In this document: one piece after another, positions 51,039 through 59,789 of the stretch
Numbering within the stretch: the stretch's first letter is position 1
How the letters are laid out: each line of letters begins with the position of its first letter
DNA from: an uncultured Pseudomonadales bacterium
GTDB taxonomy: Bacteria > Pseudomonadota > Gammaproteobacteria > Pseudomonadales > Azotimanducaceae
Direction: 5' to 3'
Assembly (NCBI GenBank): GCA_958296295.1
Contig: OY282460.1
Coordinates: 4,138,291-4,202,290, forward strand
DNA length: 64,000 nucleotides
Made by a program: the position numbers and the translations under genes
Notes under the pieces: model-generated
Database searches by the model: none
Told to the model about the DNA's origin: nothing
The model's input: the letters and a program-made list of their open reading frames with translations, nothing else

Positions 51039-51347
51039 AAACGCGGCCAACTGGGACTTGGAGAGCGCGCCCACCTTGGTGGCTTCCACTTCGCCGTTGC
51101 GGAACAGCATCAGCGTGGGAATGCCGCGGATGCCGTACTTCGGCGGCGTCTCCTGATTGGCGTCGATGTCCAGCTTGCAAACCTGCACGCGGTCCGCGTA
51201 CTCGTCCGCGATCTCTTCCAGAATCGGCGCGATCATCTTGCACGGCCCGCACCATTCGGCCCAGTAGTCCACCAGCACCGGTTTGTCGGCGCCGAGCACC
51301 TTCTCGTTCCAATCCGCGTCGGTGACGTGGTCAATGTGTTGCGACAT
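51021..51347 (-). CDS. trxA: thioredoxin 1
   Basis: A 108-residue thioredoxin with the active-site motif WAEWCGPCKM (WCGPC) and the cis-Pro segment GIRGIPTLMLF. The ATG has a perfect ribosome binding site, AAGGAGG, five bases upstream (minus strand, about 51353-51359). A TAGAAT -10-like element lies about 100 bases upstream (51447-51452), without a clear -35. The last bases are tandemly duplicated after the stop. General cytoplasmic disulfide reductant. Confidence 0.95.
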   Translation of the reverse strand: MSQHIDHVTDADWNEKVLGADKPVLVDYWAEWCGPCKMIAPILEEIADEYADRVQVCKLDIDANQETPPKYGIRGIPTLMLFRNGEVEATKVGALSKSQLAAFLDSNI

Positions 51348-51575
51348 CGAGACCTCCTTGCAAGGGTGTCGGGTGAGGCTGATCGCAGGTGCGCCCGGAC
51401 GCCTGCGGTGGGATGTGTTCGGGTACGCGGGCTTGAAGAACGATCGATTCTACACCAACTCCCAAGGGACATGCCGGCCCCGCTTCAGCAGGCGCGACCG
51501 GCGCCGGACGCAAGGTCGCGCGGGGCGCGGTTTTCTGTTTAACTTCGTGGCGACACTACGGCGTTCGGAGGAACG

Positions 51576-51878
51576 ATGAGCAACGCGGATGGAGTTTGGG
51601 AGACCGTCACCAACACGCCCATGGGCCAGCAGAAGGCCACCATGACTTTGGCCACCGACGGCGACACCCTCACCGGGACGCTGGCGGGCGCGCAGGGAAC
51701 CATCACGATCCAAGACGGCAAGGTGGATGGCGACCGGCTGACGTGGAAGGCCGACATCACCAGCCCCATGCCGATCACGCTGTCGTTCTCGGCGCGGGTG
51801 GACGGCGACGCCATCAGCGGCAATGTGGCCCTCGGCGCGTTCGGCAACGCGTCGTTCGAAGGCAAACGCAAGCCCTAG
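51576..51878 (+). CDS. conserved small beta-rich protein
   Basis: A 100-residue soluble protein with no signal peptide. Repeated strand pairs (ATMTLATDGDTLTGTLAGAQGTITIQDGKVDGDRLTWKADITSPMPITLSFSARVDGDAISG) suggest a small beta-barrel; the end reads GAFGNASFEGKRK. I have seen similar short proteins in many proteobacteria and actinobacteria but know no function. GGAGGAA just before ATG 51576 is a strong ribosome binding site. 30 bases before the GST gene on the same strand, so probably co-transcribed. Confidence 0.78.
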   Translation: MSNADGVWETVTNTPMGQQKATMTLATDGDTLTGTLAGAQGTITIQDGKVDGDRLTWKADITSPMPITLSFSARVDGDAISGNVALGAFGNASFEGKRKP

Positions 51879-51908
51879 CGGGCAAGTCCTGGCAAAGGGG
51901 AACCGGCC

Positions 51909-52904
51909 GTGGGGCAACACATCGTCATCGGCTCCGAGGAATCGCCCTATTCGGTGAAGGTTCGAGCCTACTTCCGCTACAAAGGCGTCCCGCACGATTG
52001 GCGCGACCGCGGCGAGGCCCGGGAGCTCTTCGCCAAGCACGCCCGCCTGCCGCTGATCCCGCTGGTGGTCGGGCCGGATGGCCACGCCATGCAGGACTCC
52101 ACGCCCATCATCGAAGCGCTCGAAACGGCACGGCCCGAACCCGGCATTCACCCGCCGGAAACCGTCGCCCGGTTCGTGTCGGCGTTGCTGGAGGAGTTCG
52201 GCGACGAGTGGGGCAACAAGTGGATGTTCCACATGCGCTGGGCGCGCGAAGTGGATCAAGTGGCGGTTTCGGAACGGTTCGCGCGGGCCGGCGCGCGGCG
52301 TGGCGGCGGCGCGAACGACGAGCGGATCCAAGCCGCCGCCAAGACCATCCGCGAACGCATGGTGCCGCGGGTCTGGTTCGTGGGCGCCAACGAGGTGACG
52401 GCGCCGCAAATCGAGGCGAGTCTCGCCGAAACGTTGCCGGTGCTCGACGCGCACTTGGCTTCGCGTCCCTACCTCTTCGGCGGGCGCCCGGCATTCGCGG
52501 ACTTCGGCCTGTGGGGCCAGATTCACGAGTGCGGACGGGATCCCACCGCCGGCGCTCTGGTGGCGAAGGCGTCGAATGTGGTGGCTTGGGTGCAACGCAT
52601 GGACAACGCCGAGAGCTTGGGCGAGTTCGAGCCCTGGGACGCGCTCGAATCCACTTTGACGCCGCTATTGCGCGAGCAGGTGGCGGGCATGTTCCTGCCC
52701 TGGAGCGTCGCCAACGCGAAAGCGCTTGCCGCCGGGGAAGACGAGTTCGACGTGACCTTGAAGGGTCGGCGTTGGACGCAAAAGCCCCAGAAATACCACG
52801 CCCGCAGCTTGGCTGTCCTCAAGGCCAAGTACGCCGCCTGCCAAGACGACGCCCGGCTCGACGCGGTCTTGACCCGGACCGGCTGCAAGGCGTTTCTGGC
52901 CTAA
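51909..52904 (+). CDS. glutathione S-transferase family protein
   Basis: A 331-residue protein, long for a GST (usually 200-230). The N-terminal thioredoxin-like domain has GSEESPYSVKVRAYFRYKGVPHDW and RLPLIPLVVGPDGHAMQDSTPIIEAL with the conserved cis-Pro and the glutathione-binding Asp-Ser. The helical C-terminal domain contains RPYLFGGRPAFADFGLWGQ, with the conserved Asp of the N-capping box. About 100 further residues follow (DEFDVTLKGRRWTQKPQKYHARSLAVLKAKYAAC), which may be a family-specific tail. Start GTG 51909 with AAGGGG upstream. Substrate unknown. Confidence 0.82.
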   Translation: MGQHIVIGSEESPYSVKVRAYFRYKGVPHDWRDRGEARELFAKHARLPLIPLVVGPDGHAMQDSTPIIEALETARPEPGIHPPETVARFVSALLEEFGDEWGNKWMFHMRWAREVDQVAVSERFARAGARRGGGANDERIQAAAKTIRERMVPRVWFVGANEVTAPQIEASLAETLPVLDAHLASRPYLFGGRPAFADFGLWGQIHECGRDPTAGALVAKASNVVAWVQRMDNAESLGEFEPWDALESTLTPLLREQVAGMFLPWSVANAKALAAGEDEFDVTLKGRRWTQKPQKYHARSLAVLKAKYAACQDDARLDAVLTRTGCKAFLA

Positions 52905-52944
52905 CCGTCGCCCGCCGCCCCAAGGGTACGGACGCGACAGCGAC

Positions 52945-53526
52945 TCAGCGGCTGTCCGTGCGCAAAAGCACGCGCAGGCGGTCCAACATGGACACCAACG
53001 TCGAGCTCAACACCGCCAAACCGGCCCAGTAGACGGCCTCGGCGGGCAACCAGCGGGCGTCCAGCGCGTGGCGGCCGATGACGACGCCGGCGAACACGAA
53101 GTACGCGATGCCGTTGGCGCGGCCGAGCCAACTGGCGCGCAGCGGCTTGCCGGCCAACGCCTTCGAATCGAACAGGTACTGCAAGAACGCGAGCGCGATG
53201 AAGAGCGGCAGAATGCCCGGCACGAGGTCCGTGCGCGTCTGCGCCTCGGTGTAGGCGATGGCCCACAACGTCACCGCCACGAACACCGCGTCCGCGGTGT
53301 GATCGAGCAGCCCGCCGAGCGCGGACACCGTGCCCCTGCGGCGGGCGAGAAAGCCGTCCAGGAAGTCGCTGGCCGCGGCCACCGCGAAGACGCCGGCCGC
53401 CAGCTGCCAACGGCCGGCGAACACCGCGAGCAACGACACCGGCGTCAACGCCAAGCGCGCCAGCGAGACGCCGTTGGCCAGGGTTCGCCAACCCGGAGCC
53501 GGCGCGGTTCGAGCACCCTCCTTCAC
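52945..53526 (-). CDS. CDP-alcohol phosphatidyltransferase
   Basis: A 193-residue integral membrane enzyme with the catalytic signature D-x2-D-G-x2-A-R-x8-G-x3-D-x3-D, read here as SDFLDGFLARR...GGLLDHTAD (about residues 53-76). Five to six hydrophobic helices follow (LVPGILPLFIALAFLQYLF, GIAYFVFAGVVIGR, AVYWAGLAVLSSTLVSML). The family transfers a phospho-alcohol from CDP-alcohol, as in PgsA or PssA; which alcohol is used cannot be told. GTG 53526 is preceded by GGAG. Convergent with the GST gene. Confidence 0.87.
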   Translation of the reverse strand: MKEGARTAPAPGWRTLANGVSLARLALTPVSLLAVFAGRWQLAAGVFAVAAASDFLDGFLARRRGTVSALGGLLDHTADAVFVAVTLWAIAYTEAQTRTDLVPGILPLFIALAFLQYLFDSKALAGKPLRASWLGRANGIAYFVFAGVVIGRHALDARWLPAEAVYWAGLAVLSSTLVSMLDRLRVLLRTDSR

Positions 53527-53790
53527 CGCTTCTCCAACCGGTACGCCCTAGCGGTGGCCGCGAAGCCGCTTTGGTCGGCCAAGTCGTACTTGCGCGCCCA
53601 ACAACCCGATCGTTCGGTTTCGCCGCATGGCGCTCCCAGCTCCTACTCCTGCCCCGCGGGTGGACGCTCTCATGGGGCGACAGCATACGCTACGCGATCC
53701 GGCGGCGGCTGCGCTGCGGCTCGGCTGCCGACCTGGCGCGCCGGGCTGCGGTAAGCTACGGACTCCGGTTGGCTTGGAGCGTCTCGCACC

Positions 53791-54708
53791 GTGAATCTGA
53801 CGCAGCCGCCCAGCGACACGTCCTTGCTCGGCGTCGTGCAAGGCGCCTTGGCCCACTACCGCTTGGACGCCTCCTGCCACGAGGCGTTCGTCCTCTCCGG
53901 CCACGCCTTCGTCATCAACATCCACGAAGCGCTCTGCCCAAGCGGGCCGTATTGCTGGAACTTCCGCCCCGTCCTGGAACTCGTCGGCAACCTCGGTTTG
54001 CGCGTTGAGGAGATCGGCGCGCTCGCGCCGGCGACGAGCACCGTCCAAGAACGCGCGGGCCTGGAGGCGAAGGTGCGCGAGGCGATGGCCGAAGGCGCGG
54101 TCTGCGGTCTGCTTGGCCTCGACCACCAGTTGATTCTCCGCGAGGAGGAGGGCGGCTTCCAAGTGGCGCAGCCGTGGGGCGACGCCGTCCAAAGCACGCC
54201 GGCGCGACTCAGCCACGGAACTTGGCGCGAGTACCGCGCCGGCCCGCCGGTCGCATTTTTCAAGTTCACCGCGAGCGAACAGCCGAAACCACCGGAACGC
54301 GCAGCCCTTGAAGCGGCGCTCGACTTCGCGCTGGACGCCTGGCAACGGCCGGACAAGTACGCGCAGGAAGGCTACGCGATGGGCGATGCGGCGTACGCGG
54401 CCTGGCTGCGCGGCGTCGACGCCGACCACGACGACCACGGCCATTGGTGGAACGCCGTGGTTTGGGGCGAATGCCGCGAGCAGGCCGGGGACTATTTCCA
54501 GCGCTTGGCGGCGGCCGAGTATCCGGGGCCGGTGGATCGGGAAGCGGCACGCGGTCTCGCCCGGCAATACCGCAACCTCGCCAAGCGCCTTTACTTGGCG
54601 TCCGACAAGGCCGCTTCCACGGACGAAAAGCGGCGGCTCATTGCCGAGGCCCGGGAATTGGACGCGGATTGCGTAGCCCGTTTGGCCGCGTTGCGGCAAT
54701 CCGCCTAG
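53791..54708 (+). CDS. hypothetical protein, possible BtrH/papain-like fold
   Basis: A 305-residue cytoplasmic protein without a firm family. A Cys near the start (LDASCHEAFVLSGHAF) and a His in LLGLDHQLILREEEGGFQVAQPWGD could form a papain- or BtrH-like site, but I could not confirm it. The second half is helical, with YAMGDAAYAAWLRGVDADHDDHGHWWNAVVWGECREQAGDYFQRLA. It begins GTG 53791; no strong ribosome binding site is seen. The 264 bases upstream (53527-53790), shared with the divergent CDP-alcohol transferase gene, contain no gene I could identify. Confidence 0.65.
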   Translation: MNLTQPPSDTSLLGVVQGALAHYRLDASCHEAFVLSGHAFVINIHEALCPSGPYCWNFRPVLELVGNLGLRVEEIGALAPATSTVQERAGLEAKVREAMAEGAVCGLLGLDHQLILREEEGGFQVAQPWGDAVQSTPARLSHGTWREYRAGPPVAFFKFTASEQPKPPERAALEAALDFALDAWQRPDKYAQEGYAMGDAAYAAWLRGVDADHDDHGHWWNAVVWGECREQAGDYFQRLAAAEYPGPVDREAARGLARQYRNLAKRLYLASDKAASTDEKRRLIAEARELDADCVARLAALRQSA

Positions 54709-54765
54709 CGGTCAAGGCCGCGCCCGCGCCGTTGTCGGCGGAGGTTGCCGCGGACCGCGCGCCGG

Positions 54766-55818
54766 TTACGGCACCCCGGCCGCTTTGATCGTCCGCCTTG
54801 GGTCGAAGGCGTCCCGCGCCGCTTCGCCGACGAAAATCAGCAACGTGAGCAGGATCGCCAAGGTGAAGAACCCCGTCAGCCCAAGCCACGGGGATTGCAG
54901 GTTGTTCTTGCCCTGCGCCATCAGCTCGCCCAAGGAGGCGGAACCCGCCGGCAGGCCCAAGCCGAGGAAGTCCAGCGCCGTCAACGTGGTGACCGCGCCG
55001 CTCAGGATGAACGGCAGGAACGTGAGCGTGGCCACCATCGCGTTCGGCAGCACATGGCGACGCATGATCACCAGATTGGAAACCCCGAGCGCCCGGGCGG
55101 CGCGCACGAAATCGAAGTTCCGGGCGCGCAGAAACTCCGCGCGCACCACGCCCACCAGCGCCATCCAGCTAAAGAGCAACAGGATGAAAAGCAGCACCAC
55201 CACGTTCGGCTCCAGAATGCTGGCGAGGATGATGAGTATGAGCAGCGGCGGCATCGCCGCCCAGATCTCCACCACGCGCTGCCCCACGAGATCCACCAAG
55301 CCGCCGAAGTAGCCCTGCAAAGCGCCTACGGTTACGCCTATCACGCTCGCCATGATGGTGAGCGAGACGCCGAACAGCACCGACATGCGAAAGCCGTAGA
55401 CCAGGCGCGCCAACGTGTCCTTGGAGCTGTCGTCCGTGCCGAGCCAATGCCGGCCCGACGGCGGGGCCGGCGCAGCGCTTTCGATGTACAAGTCCACGGT
55501 GTCGTAGCTGTACGGCACGATGGGCCGCAGGATCCAGCCGCCGGCTTCCTGCACGAGCTGGCGCACGAACGGATCCGCCAAGTCCGCCTCCACCGGCAGT
55601 TCACCACCGAGATCCGCCTCCGTGACCAGCTCGAGAACCGGAAACCACAGCTTGCCGTGCGCGTACACGGCGATGGGCTTGTCGTTGGCGATGAACTCCG
55701 CGAAGAGGGAGACGAAAAAGAGCGCGAGGAAGATCCACATCGAGTAGTAGCCGCGCCGGTTGGCCTTGAAGTTGGCTAGCCGGCGGCGCGCCAGCGGCGA
55801 GAGTTTCACGCCCTTCAC
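54766..55818 (-). CDS. yejE: microcin C/peptide ABC transporter permease YejE-like
   Basis: A 350-residue inner-membrane permease. After the N-terminus (KLSPLARRRLANFKANRRGYYSMWIFLALFFVSLFAEFIAN) comes a large periplasmic loop with HWLGTDDSSKDTLARLVYG, as in DppC/YejE. The BPD_transp_1 region includes QRVVEIWAAMPPLLILIILASI and the EAA loop AEFLRARNFDFVRAARALGVS. GTG 55818 overlaps the yejB stop by four bases (GTGA). In E. coli the system is YejA-B-E-F; here only B and E are present and the substrate-binding protein and ATPase are elsewhere or lost. Confidence 0.9.
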   Translation of the reverse strand: MKGVKLSPLARRRLANFKANRRGYYSMWIFLALFFVSLFAEFIANDKPIAVYAHGKLWFPVLELVTEADLGGELPVEADLADPFVRQLVQEAGGWILRPIVPYSYDTVDLYIESAAPAPPSGRHWLGTDDSSKDTLARLVYGFRMSVLFGVSLTIMASVIGVTVGALQGYFGGLVDLVGQRVVEIWAAMPPLLILIILASILEPNVVVLLFILLLFSWMALVGVVRAEFLRARNFDFVRAARALGVSNLVIMRRHVLPNAMVATLTFLPFILSGAVTTLTALDFLGLGLPAGSASLGELMAQGKNNLQSPWLGLTGFFTLAILLTLLIFVGEAARDAFDPRRTIKAAGVP

Positions 55819-56909
55819 CGCGTCTCGAAGTCGATGCGGGGATCCACCAGCACATAGGTGAGATCGCCGATCAGGTTCATCACGAGACCTATCATGGTGA
55901 ACACGAACAAGGTGCCGAACAGGATGGGATAGTCGCGCTTGATGACCGCGTCGTAGGCCAGCAGTCCCATGCCCTCCAAGGAGAAGATCACCTCGATGAG
56001 CAGCGAGCCGGCGAACAAGATCCCCACGAACGCGGCCGGAAACCCGGCGATGACGATAAGCATGGCGTTGCGGAACACGTGCCCGTACAAGACGCGCCGT
56101 TCCGTCAGGCCTTTGGCCCGGGCAGTGAGCACGAACTGCTTGCTGATCTCCTCCAAGAAGGAGTTTTTCGTCAGCATGGTGAGGGTCGCGAAGCCGCCGG
56201 CGGTGAGCGTCACCAAGGGCAGGGCCAGATGCCACAGGTAGTCGCCCACTTTGCCTAAGACGCCGAGCTCGTCCCAGTTTTCCGAAAAGAGGCCGCGCAG
56301 CGGAAAGATGTCGAAGTAGTGGCCGCCGGCCAACAACACGATGAGCACCACGGCCAGAATGAACCCCGGTATGGCGTAGCCGACGAAGATGACGGTAGAC
56401 GTCCAGAAATCGAACCGCGAGCCGTCGCGGACGGCTTTGGCGACGCCGAGCGGAATGGAAATGCCGTAGATGATGAGCAGCGACCAACCGCCGAGCGAGA
56501 TGGAAATAGGCATCCGTTCCACCACCAGCTCGACCACCGGCCGATCTTGGAAATAGCTGTCGCCGAAATCCAGCCGCAGATAATTCCAAACCATCGTGAG
56601 GAAACGCACGTGCAGCGGCTTGTCGAAGCCGAACTGCCGCTCCAAATCGGCGAGGAGCTCCGGGTCCAGGCCGTAGGTGCCGGTGCTCTGCGCCATCGCC
56701 GCGGTGTCCATGCCCTGCGCCGTCGCGCCACCGCCATCGCCGCCGCCGCTGACGCTCGACGTCGTGGACATCTGCCCCAGCGTGGCGCGGGCGATGATCT
56801 GCTCGATGGGCCCGCCCGGCGCGAATTGGGCGATGATGAAAACGACGAGCAGAATGCCCAGCAACGTCACCGGAATGAGCGTCAGCCGGCGCAGGATGTA
56901 ATTGCCCAC
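55815..56909 (-). CDS. yejB: microcin C/peptide ABC transporter permease YejB-like
   Basis: A 364-residue permease, the same length as E. coli YejB. MGNYILRRLTLIPVTLLGILLVVFIIAQFAPGGPIEQ, the glycine-rich segment (SVSGGGDGGGATAQG), GLDPELLADLERQFGFDKPLHVRF, and the EAA-type loop KQFVLTARAKGLTERRVLYGHVFRNAM all follow the E. coli protein. GTG 56909 is preceded by GGAGGGG. Translationally coupled to yejE. The 266 bases upstream hold no substrate-binding gene. Confidence 0.9.
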   Translation of the reverse strand: MGNYILRRLTLIPVTLLGILLVVFIIAQFAPGGPIEQIIARATLGQMSTTSSVSGGGDGGGATAQGMDTAAMAQSTGTYGLDPELLADLERQFGFDKPLHVRFLTMVWNYLRLDFGDSYFQDRPVVELVVERMPISISLGGWSLLIIYGISIPLGVAKAVRDGSRFDFWTSTVIFVGYAIPGFILAVVLIVLLAGGHYFDIFPLRGLFSENWDELGVLGKVGDYLWHLALPLVTLTAGGFATLTMLTKNSFLEEISKQFVLTARAKGLTERRVLYGHVFRNAMLIVIAGFPAAFVGILFAGSLLIEVIFSLEGMGLLAYDAVIKRDYPILFGTLFVFTMIGLVMNLIGDLTYVLVDPRIDFETR

Positions 56910-57175
56910 CTAGCGCCCCTCCGGGGGCAAGGCGCGGGTGCTCGCCCAAGCGCGGGTACGCGGCCGCGATGTGTCACCGGGAACCAGCAAGACCCCCTCC
57001 CGTTAGGCCAGCGGTGAAGGGCCATCCTACCGCAGATAAAGCAGCCGTTTCGGTTTGGCGCGCTTGTCGAGGCGGGCGTGCCGGTCGCCCCAGGATCGCG
57101 ATCGAAAACGCCGGCTCCTGGTGCGGGTCCAATGCAGCTGGCGCGTTGTTCCGGCAGCGTTCCACCCCGGCGGAA

Positions 57176-57844
57176 TCAACGCTGGCGCGGCGGCGACACC
57201 TCCAGATAGCTGACCCCGGCGCCATTGGCGCGTTCCGCATCGAGCGCGTCTATGCCGTAGCCCACGGCCACCGCTATCGCGTCCACGTCGAATGCGGCTC
57301 GTAGCGCGTCCGCCGTCGCCCGCGCCCGCTCGATGTCGCCGGCATGCACCCAGTTCGACGCCTCCACGGCGACCCACACGGGCGCCTTGTCGCTGCGCCG
57401 CTCGGCGCGCATGATGAAGTCCGTGGCCTCGATCCTGGTCTCTTGAACAGCCGTTATTCGGCCGCTTTCGAGCGCTTCCTCAACGCTGTCGGCGAAGCCC
57501 TCCGCGGTCTCCTGCACGGGGCTCTGCACGACGCGCGGCCGCCTTAGCCCAAGCGCCTGGCTGGCCAGGGCCCGGATCCTGCGGTGCAGGCGGTTTTCGA
57601 GATCGCTGCCTTTGAGCTGCGCCACGTCCGTCTTCAACTGCGCCACGTCGATCTTCAATTGCGAAACGTCCGCCTTCAGTTCGGCGATGTCTTTCTCGAT
57701 GCGGTCCAAGCGGGCCGGCATGCCGAGAAACTCGTTGGTCAGCAGCGCGCGCAGCAACAGACGCTGGGCATCCGGGTTGGCCTGCAGCTCGGCGATGATG
57801 CGGGCGACGAGCGATGTTGGATCAAGTTTGCTTTCGGTCGCCAT
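57176..57844 (-). CDS. coiled-coil protein with a restriction-nuclease-like C-terminal domain
   Basis: A 222-residue protein. The N-terminal half has a helix, then heptad repeats (RLDRIEKDIAELKADVSQLKIDVAQLKTDVAQLKGSDLE), with the unit QLKxDVA repeated at 21-bp spacing in the DNA. The C-terminal half (ATDFIMRAERRSDKAPVWVAVEASNWVHAGDIERARATADALRAAFDVDAIAVAVGYGI) looks like the DUF3782/PD-(D/E)xK-like fold; VAVEAS would give E-x-S rather than E-x-K, so catalysis may be lost. ATG 57844 is chosen to start the MATESKLDP text. Between yejB and hppD-VOC, all on the minus strand but with gaps; probably its own unit. Fold assignment is inference. Confidence 0.62.
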   Translation of the reverse strand: MATESKLDPTSLVARIIAELQANPDAQRLLLRALLTNEFLGMPARLDRIEKDIAELKADVSQLKIDVAQLKTDVAQLKGSDLENRLHRRIRALASQALGLRRPRVVQSPVQETAEGFADSVEEALESGRITAVQETRIEATDFIMRAERRSDKAPVWVAVEASNWVHAGDIERARATADALRAAFDVDAIAVAVGYGIDALDAERANGAGVSYLEVSPPRQR

Positions 57845-57947
57845 CGGGGGACTCCGGCCAATCGACGCTTGCGGCAATGGCCAGCGCGAACGTCAGCGTG
57901 CGACCGCGCATCTTACGCCCGTGGGGCGCGAGAACCGCGCCGGTCGT

Positions 57948-57980
57948 GCCGATACGCCGATACGCCGATACTGCCGATAC
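57948..57980. repeat. 8-bp microsatellite, GCCGATAC x4
   Basis: Three head-to-tail copies of GCCGATAC (57948-57971) followed, after one T, by a fourth (57973-57980). It lies in the 173-base gap between the VOC gene and the coiled-coil gene. An 8-bp period is not a multiple of three, so it is non-coding; slippage would change promoter or leader spacing. Confidence 0.8.
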
Positions 57981-58017
57981 CGCGCCGATTGCCAGGGTTC
58001 GCTAATCGATACGCCAG

Positions 58018-58548
58018 CTAGCTCGCGCCTTCGTGCAGCCACGCGGCGTGGCGGGGCGCGCGCTTGGTGCGCGTCCACTCTTCGAGCATGTCGTCCGCGA
58101 CGGCCTGAGCGCGGGCGTAGTCCGCTTCGGTGCCTTTGTCGCACGCCAGCTCCAACCGGTGGCCGTTCGGGTCGAAGAAGTAGATGGAATCGAAGATGCC
58201 GTGGTTCACCGGGCCGAGCACGTCCAATCCCGCGGCCTCCAAACGCTGTTTCGCGGCCAGGAGTTCAGCGTGGGACGCCACCTTGAAAGCGATATGCTGC
58301 ACCCACGCCGGCGTGTTCGGGTCCTTGCCCATAGGGCCCGCGTTCGGCAGTTCGAAGAAAGCGAGCACGTTGCCCATGCCGGCGTCGAGAAAGACGTGCA
58401 TGTACGGGTCCGGCTCGCCGGTGGAGGGGACTTCGTCCTCGGCGAAGGCGAGCAGGAACTTCATGCCCAAGAGGTCGCGGTAGAAATCCACGGTCTCCTT
58501 GGCGTCGTTGCAACGGTAAGCGACGTGATGGATGCGCGCCAGGTTCAT
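58018..58548 (-). CDS. VOC-family dioxygenase/glyoxalase-like protein
   Basis: A 176-residue vicinal-oxygen-chelate protein. HHVAYRCNDAKETVDFYRDLLGMKFL starts the fold, with a His that often ligates metal; HIAFKVASHAELLAAKQRLEAAGLDVLG and the strand SIYFFDPNGHRLELACD, whose Glu is the typical third ligand, follow. The enzyme could be a ring-cleavage dioxygenase or glyoxalase; substrate unknown. The ATG overlaps the hppD stop by four bases (58545-58548), so it is made with HPPD and likely acts in the same aromatic pathway. Confidence 0.85.
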   Translation of the reverse strand: MNLARIHHVAYRCNDAKETVDFYRDLLGMKFLLAFAEDEVPSTGEPDPYMHVFLDAGMGNVLAFFELPNAGPMGKDPNTPAWVQHIAFKVASHAELLAAKQRLEAAGLDVLGPVNHGIFDSIYFFDPNGHRLELACDKGTEADYARAQAVADDMLEEWTRTKRAPRHAAWLHEGAS

Positions 58549-59654
58549 GCGGCACGCTCCTCGGGCGCCGGCGACGCCTTCTCCGCCGCGCCGCCCTCGC
58601 GCTTGCTCTGCTCACGCTCCAAGGATTCGAAAAGCGCTTGGAAGTTGCCCTCGCCGAAGCCTTCGTCGCGTTTGCGCTCGATGAACTCGAAGAACAACGG
58701 CCCGATGACCTCCAACGAGAATATCTGCAGCAGCAGACGCGGTTCGCCGTCCGAGCCGGGGGCGCCGTCGAGCAGAATGCCGCGCCGCGCCAGTTCGGCC
58801 ACCGGCTCGCCGTGGCCCGGCAGCCGCTCGTCGAGCATCTCGTAGTAGGCGGGGGGAGGCGGCGCCATGAACCGCATTCCGAGTTCGGTAAGGCGATCGC
58901 AGACGCTCGGCAGATCGTCGCAGGCCAGCGCGATGTGCTGCACGCCCTCGCCGCCGAGGCGCTGCAGGAAGTCCTCGATCTGGCCGCCGCCGCCTTCGGC
59001 TTCCTCGTTCAGCGGAATGCGGATCTTGTCGTCCGGCGCCGTCATGGCGCGCGAAACGAGGCCGGTGCGCTCGCCGCGGATGTCGAAGCGGCGGATCTCG
59101 CGGAAGTTGAACAGCCGCCCGTAGTAGCGCTTCCAATGGTCGAGTCGGCCGCGATGCACGTTGTGGGTGAGGTGGTCGATCGTCATGAGTCCGGCGCCGG
59201 GCGGCCGTCTCGGCGCATCCGCGACGAACTCGAAGTCGATGTCGTAGATGCTGGCGGTGCCGTCGTAGCGGTCGATGAGGTAGAGCGGCGCGCCGCCGAT
59301 GCCGCGGATGGCCGGCAGCCGCAGTTCCATCGGCCCGCACGGGATGTCCATCGGTTGCGCGCCGAGTTCCAAGGCGCGGGCGTAGGCGTGGGCGGCGTCG
59401 CGCACGCGGAAGGCGATGCCGGCCGCGCACGGCCCGTGCTCCTCGGCGAGATACCACGCAACGCTCTTCGGCTCGTGGTTGACGACGAAGTTGATGTCGT
59501 TTTGCCGCCACAGCTCCACATCCTTGGAACGGTGCTGGGCGACGCGCACAAAGCCGAGGTTCGCGAGCACCGGCTCGATGACGCCGCGTTCCGTGGCGGC
59601 GAACTCGATGAACTCGAAGCCGTCGAGCCCCATGGGATTCGCGTGATCCGGCAT
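58545..59654 (-). CDS. hppD: 4-hydroxyphenylpyruvate dioxygenase
   Basis: A 369-residue Fe(II) dioxygenase that converts 4-hydroxyphenylpyruvate to homogentisate in tyrosine degradation. The N-terminal domain reads GLDGFEFIEFAATE; the catalytic domain carries the iron ligands His in LMTIDHLTHNV, His in GVQHIALACDDL and Glu in PLFFEFIERK. YYGRLFNFREIRRFDIRG is typical. ATG 59654 follows GGAGAG; an upstream in-frame ATG at 59678 is less likely. It is followed by the VOC gene and is divergent from an Lrp/AsnC gene that may control it. Homogentisate dioxygenase and later steps are not in the window. Confidence 0.93.
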   Translation of the reverse strand: MPDHANPMGLDGFEFIEFAATERGVIEPVLANLGFVRVAQHRSKDVELWRQNDINFVVNHEPKSVAWYLAEEHGPCAAGIAFRVRDAAHAYARALELGAQPMDIPCGPMELRLPAIRGIGGAPLYLIDRYDGTASIYDIDFEFVADAPRRPPGAGLMTIDHLTHNVHRGRLDHWKRYYGRLFNFREIRRFDIRGERTGLVSRAMTAPDDKIRIPLNEEAEGGGGQIEDFLQRLGGEGVQHIALACDDLPSVCDRLTELGMRFMAPPPPAYYEMLDERLPGHGEPVAELARRGILLDGAPGSDGEPRLLLQIFSLEVIGPLFFEFIERKRDEGFGEGNFQALFESLEREQSKREGGAAEKASPAPEERAA

Positions 59655-59789
59655 GTCCTCTCCAGTGCAAGGAAACATGGCAACACTCTATTCCGAATCG
59701 CCCGGCGGATGGCGTCTTTCGGCCCTTCGTTTCCGCCAACGCCGGGCGTATTCTTGCGTTGAACACGGCTCTCCAAGAGGATTCCACCG

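Noticed and set aside
53527..53790. Possible structured RNA in the gap between the CDP-alcohol transferase and the next gene
   Set aside because: The minus strand shows some stem-like runs but no match to signal recognition RNA, 6S, tmRNA, RNase P or a tRNA that I could recognise.
55815..56909. Gly-rich insert in YejB as a novelty
   Set aside because: E. coli YejB has a similar glycine-rich segment at the same position and the same total length.
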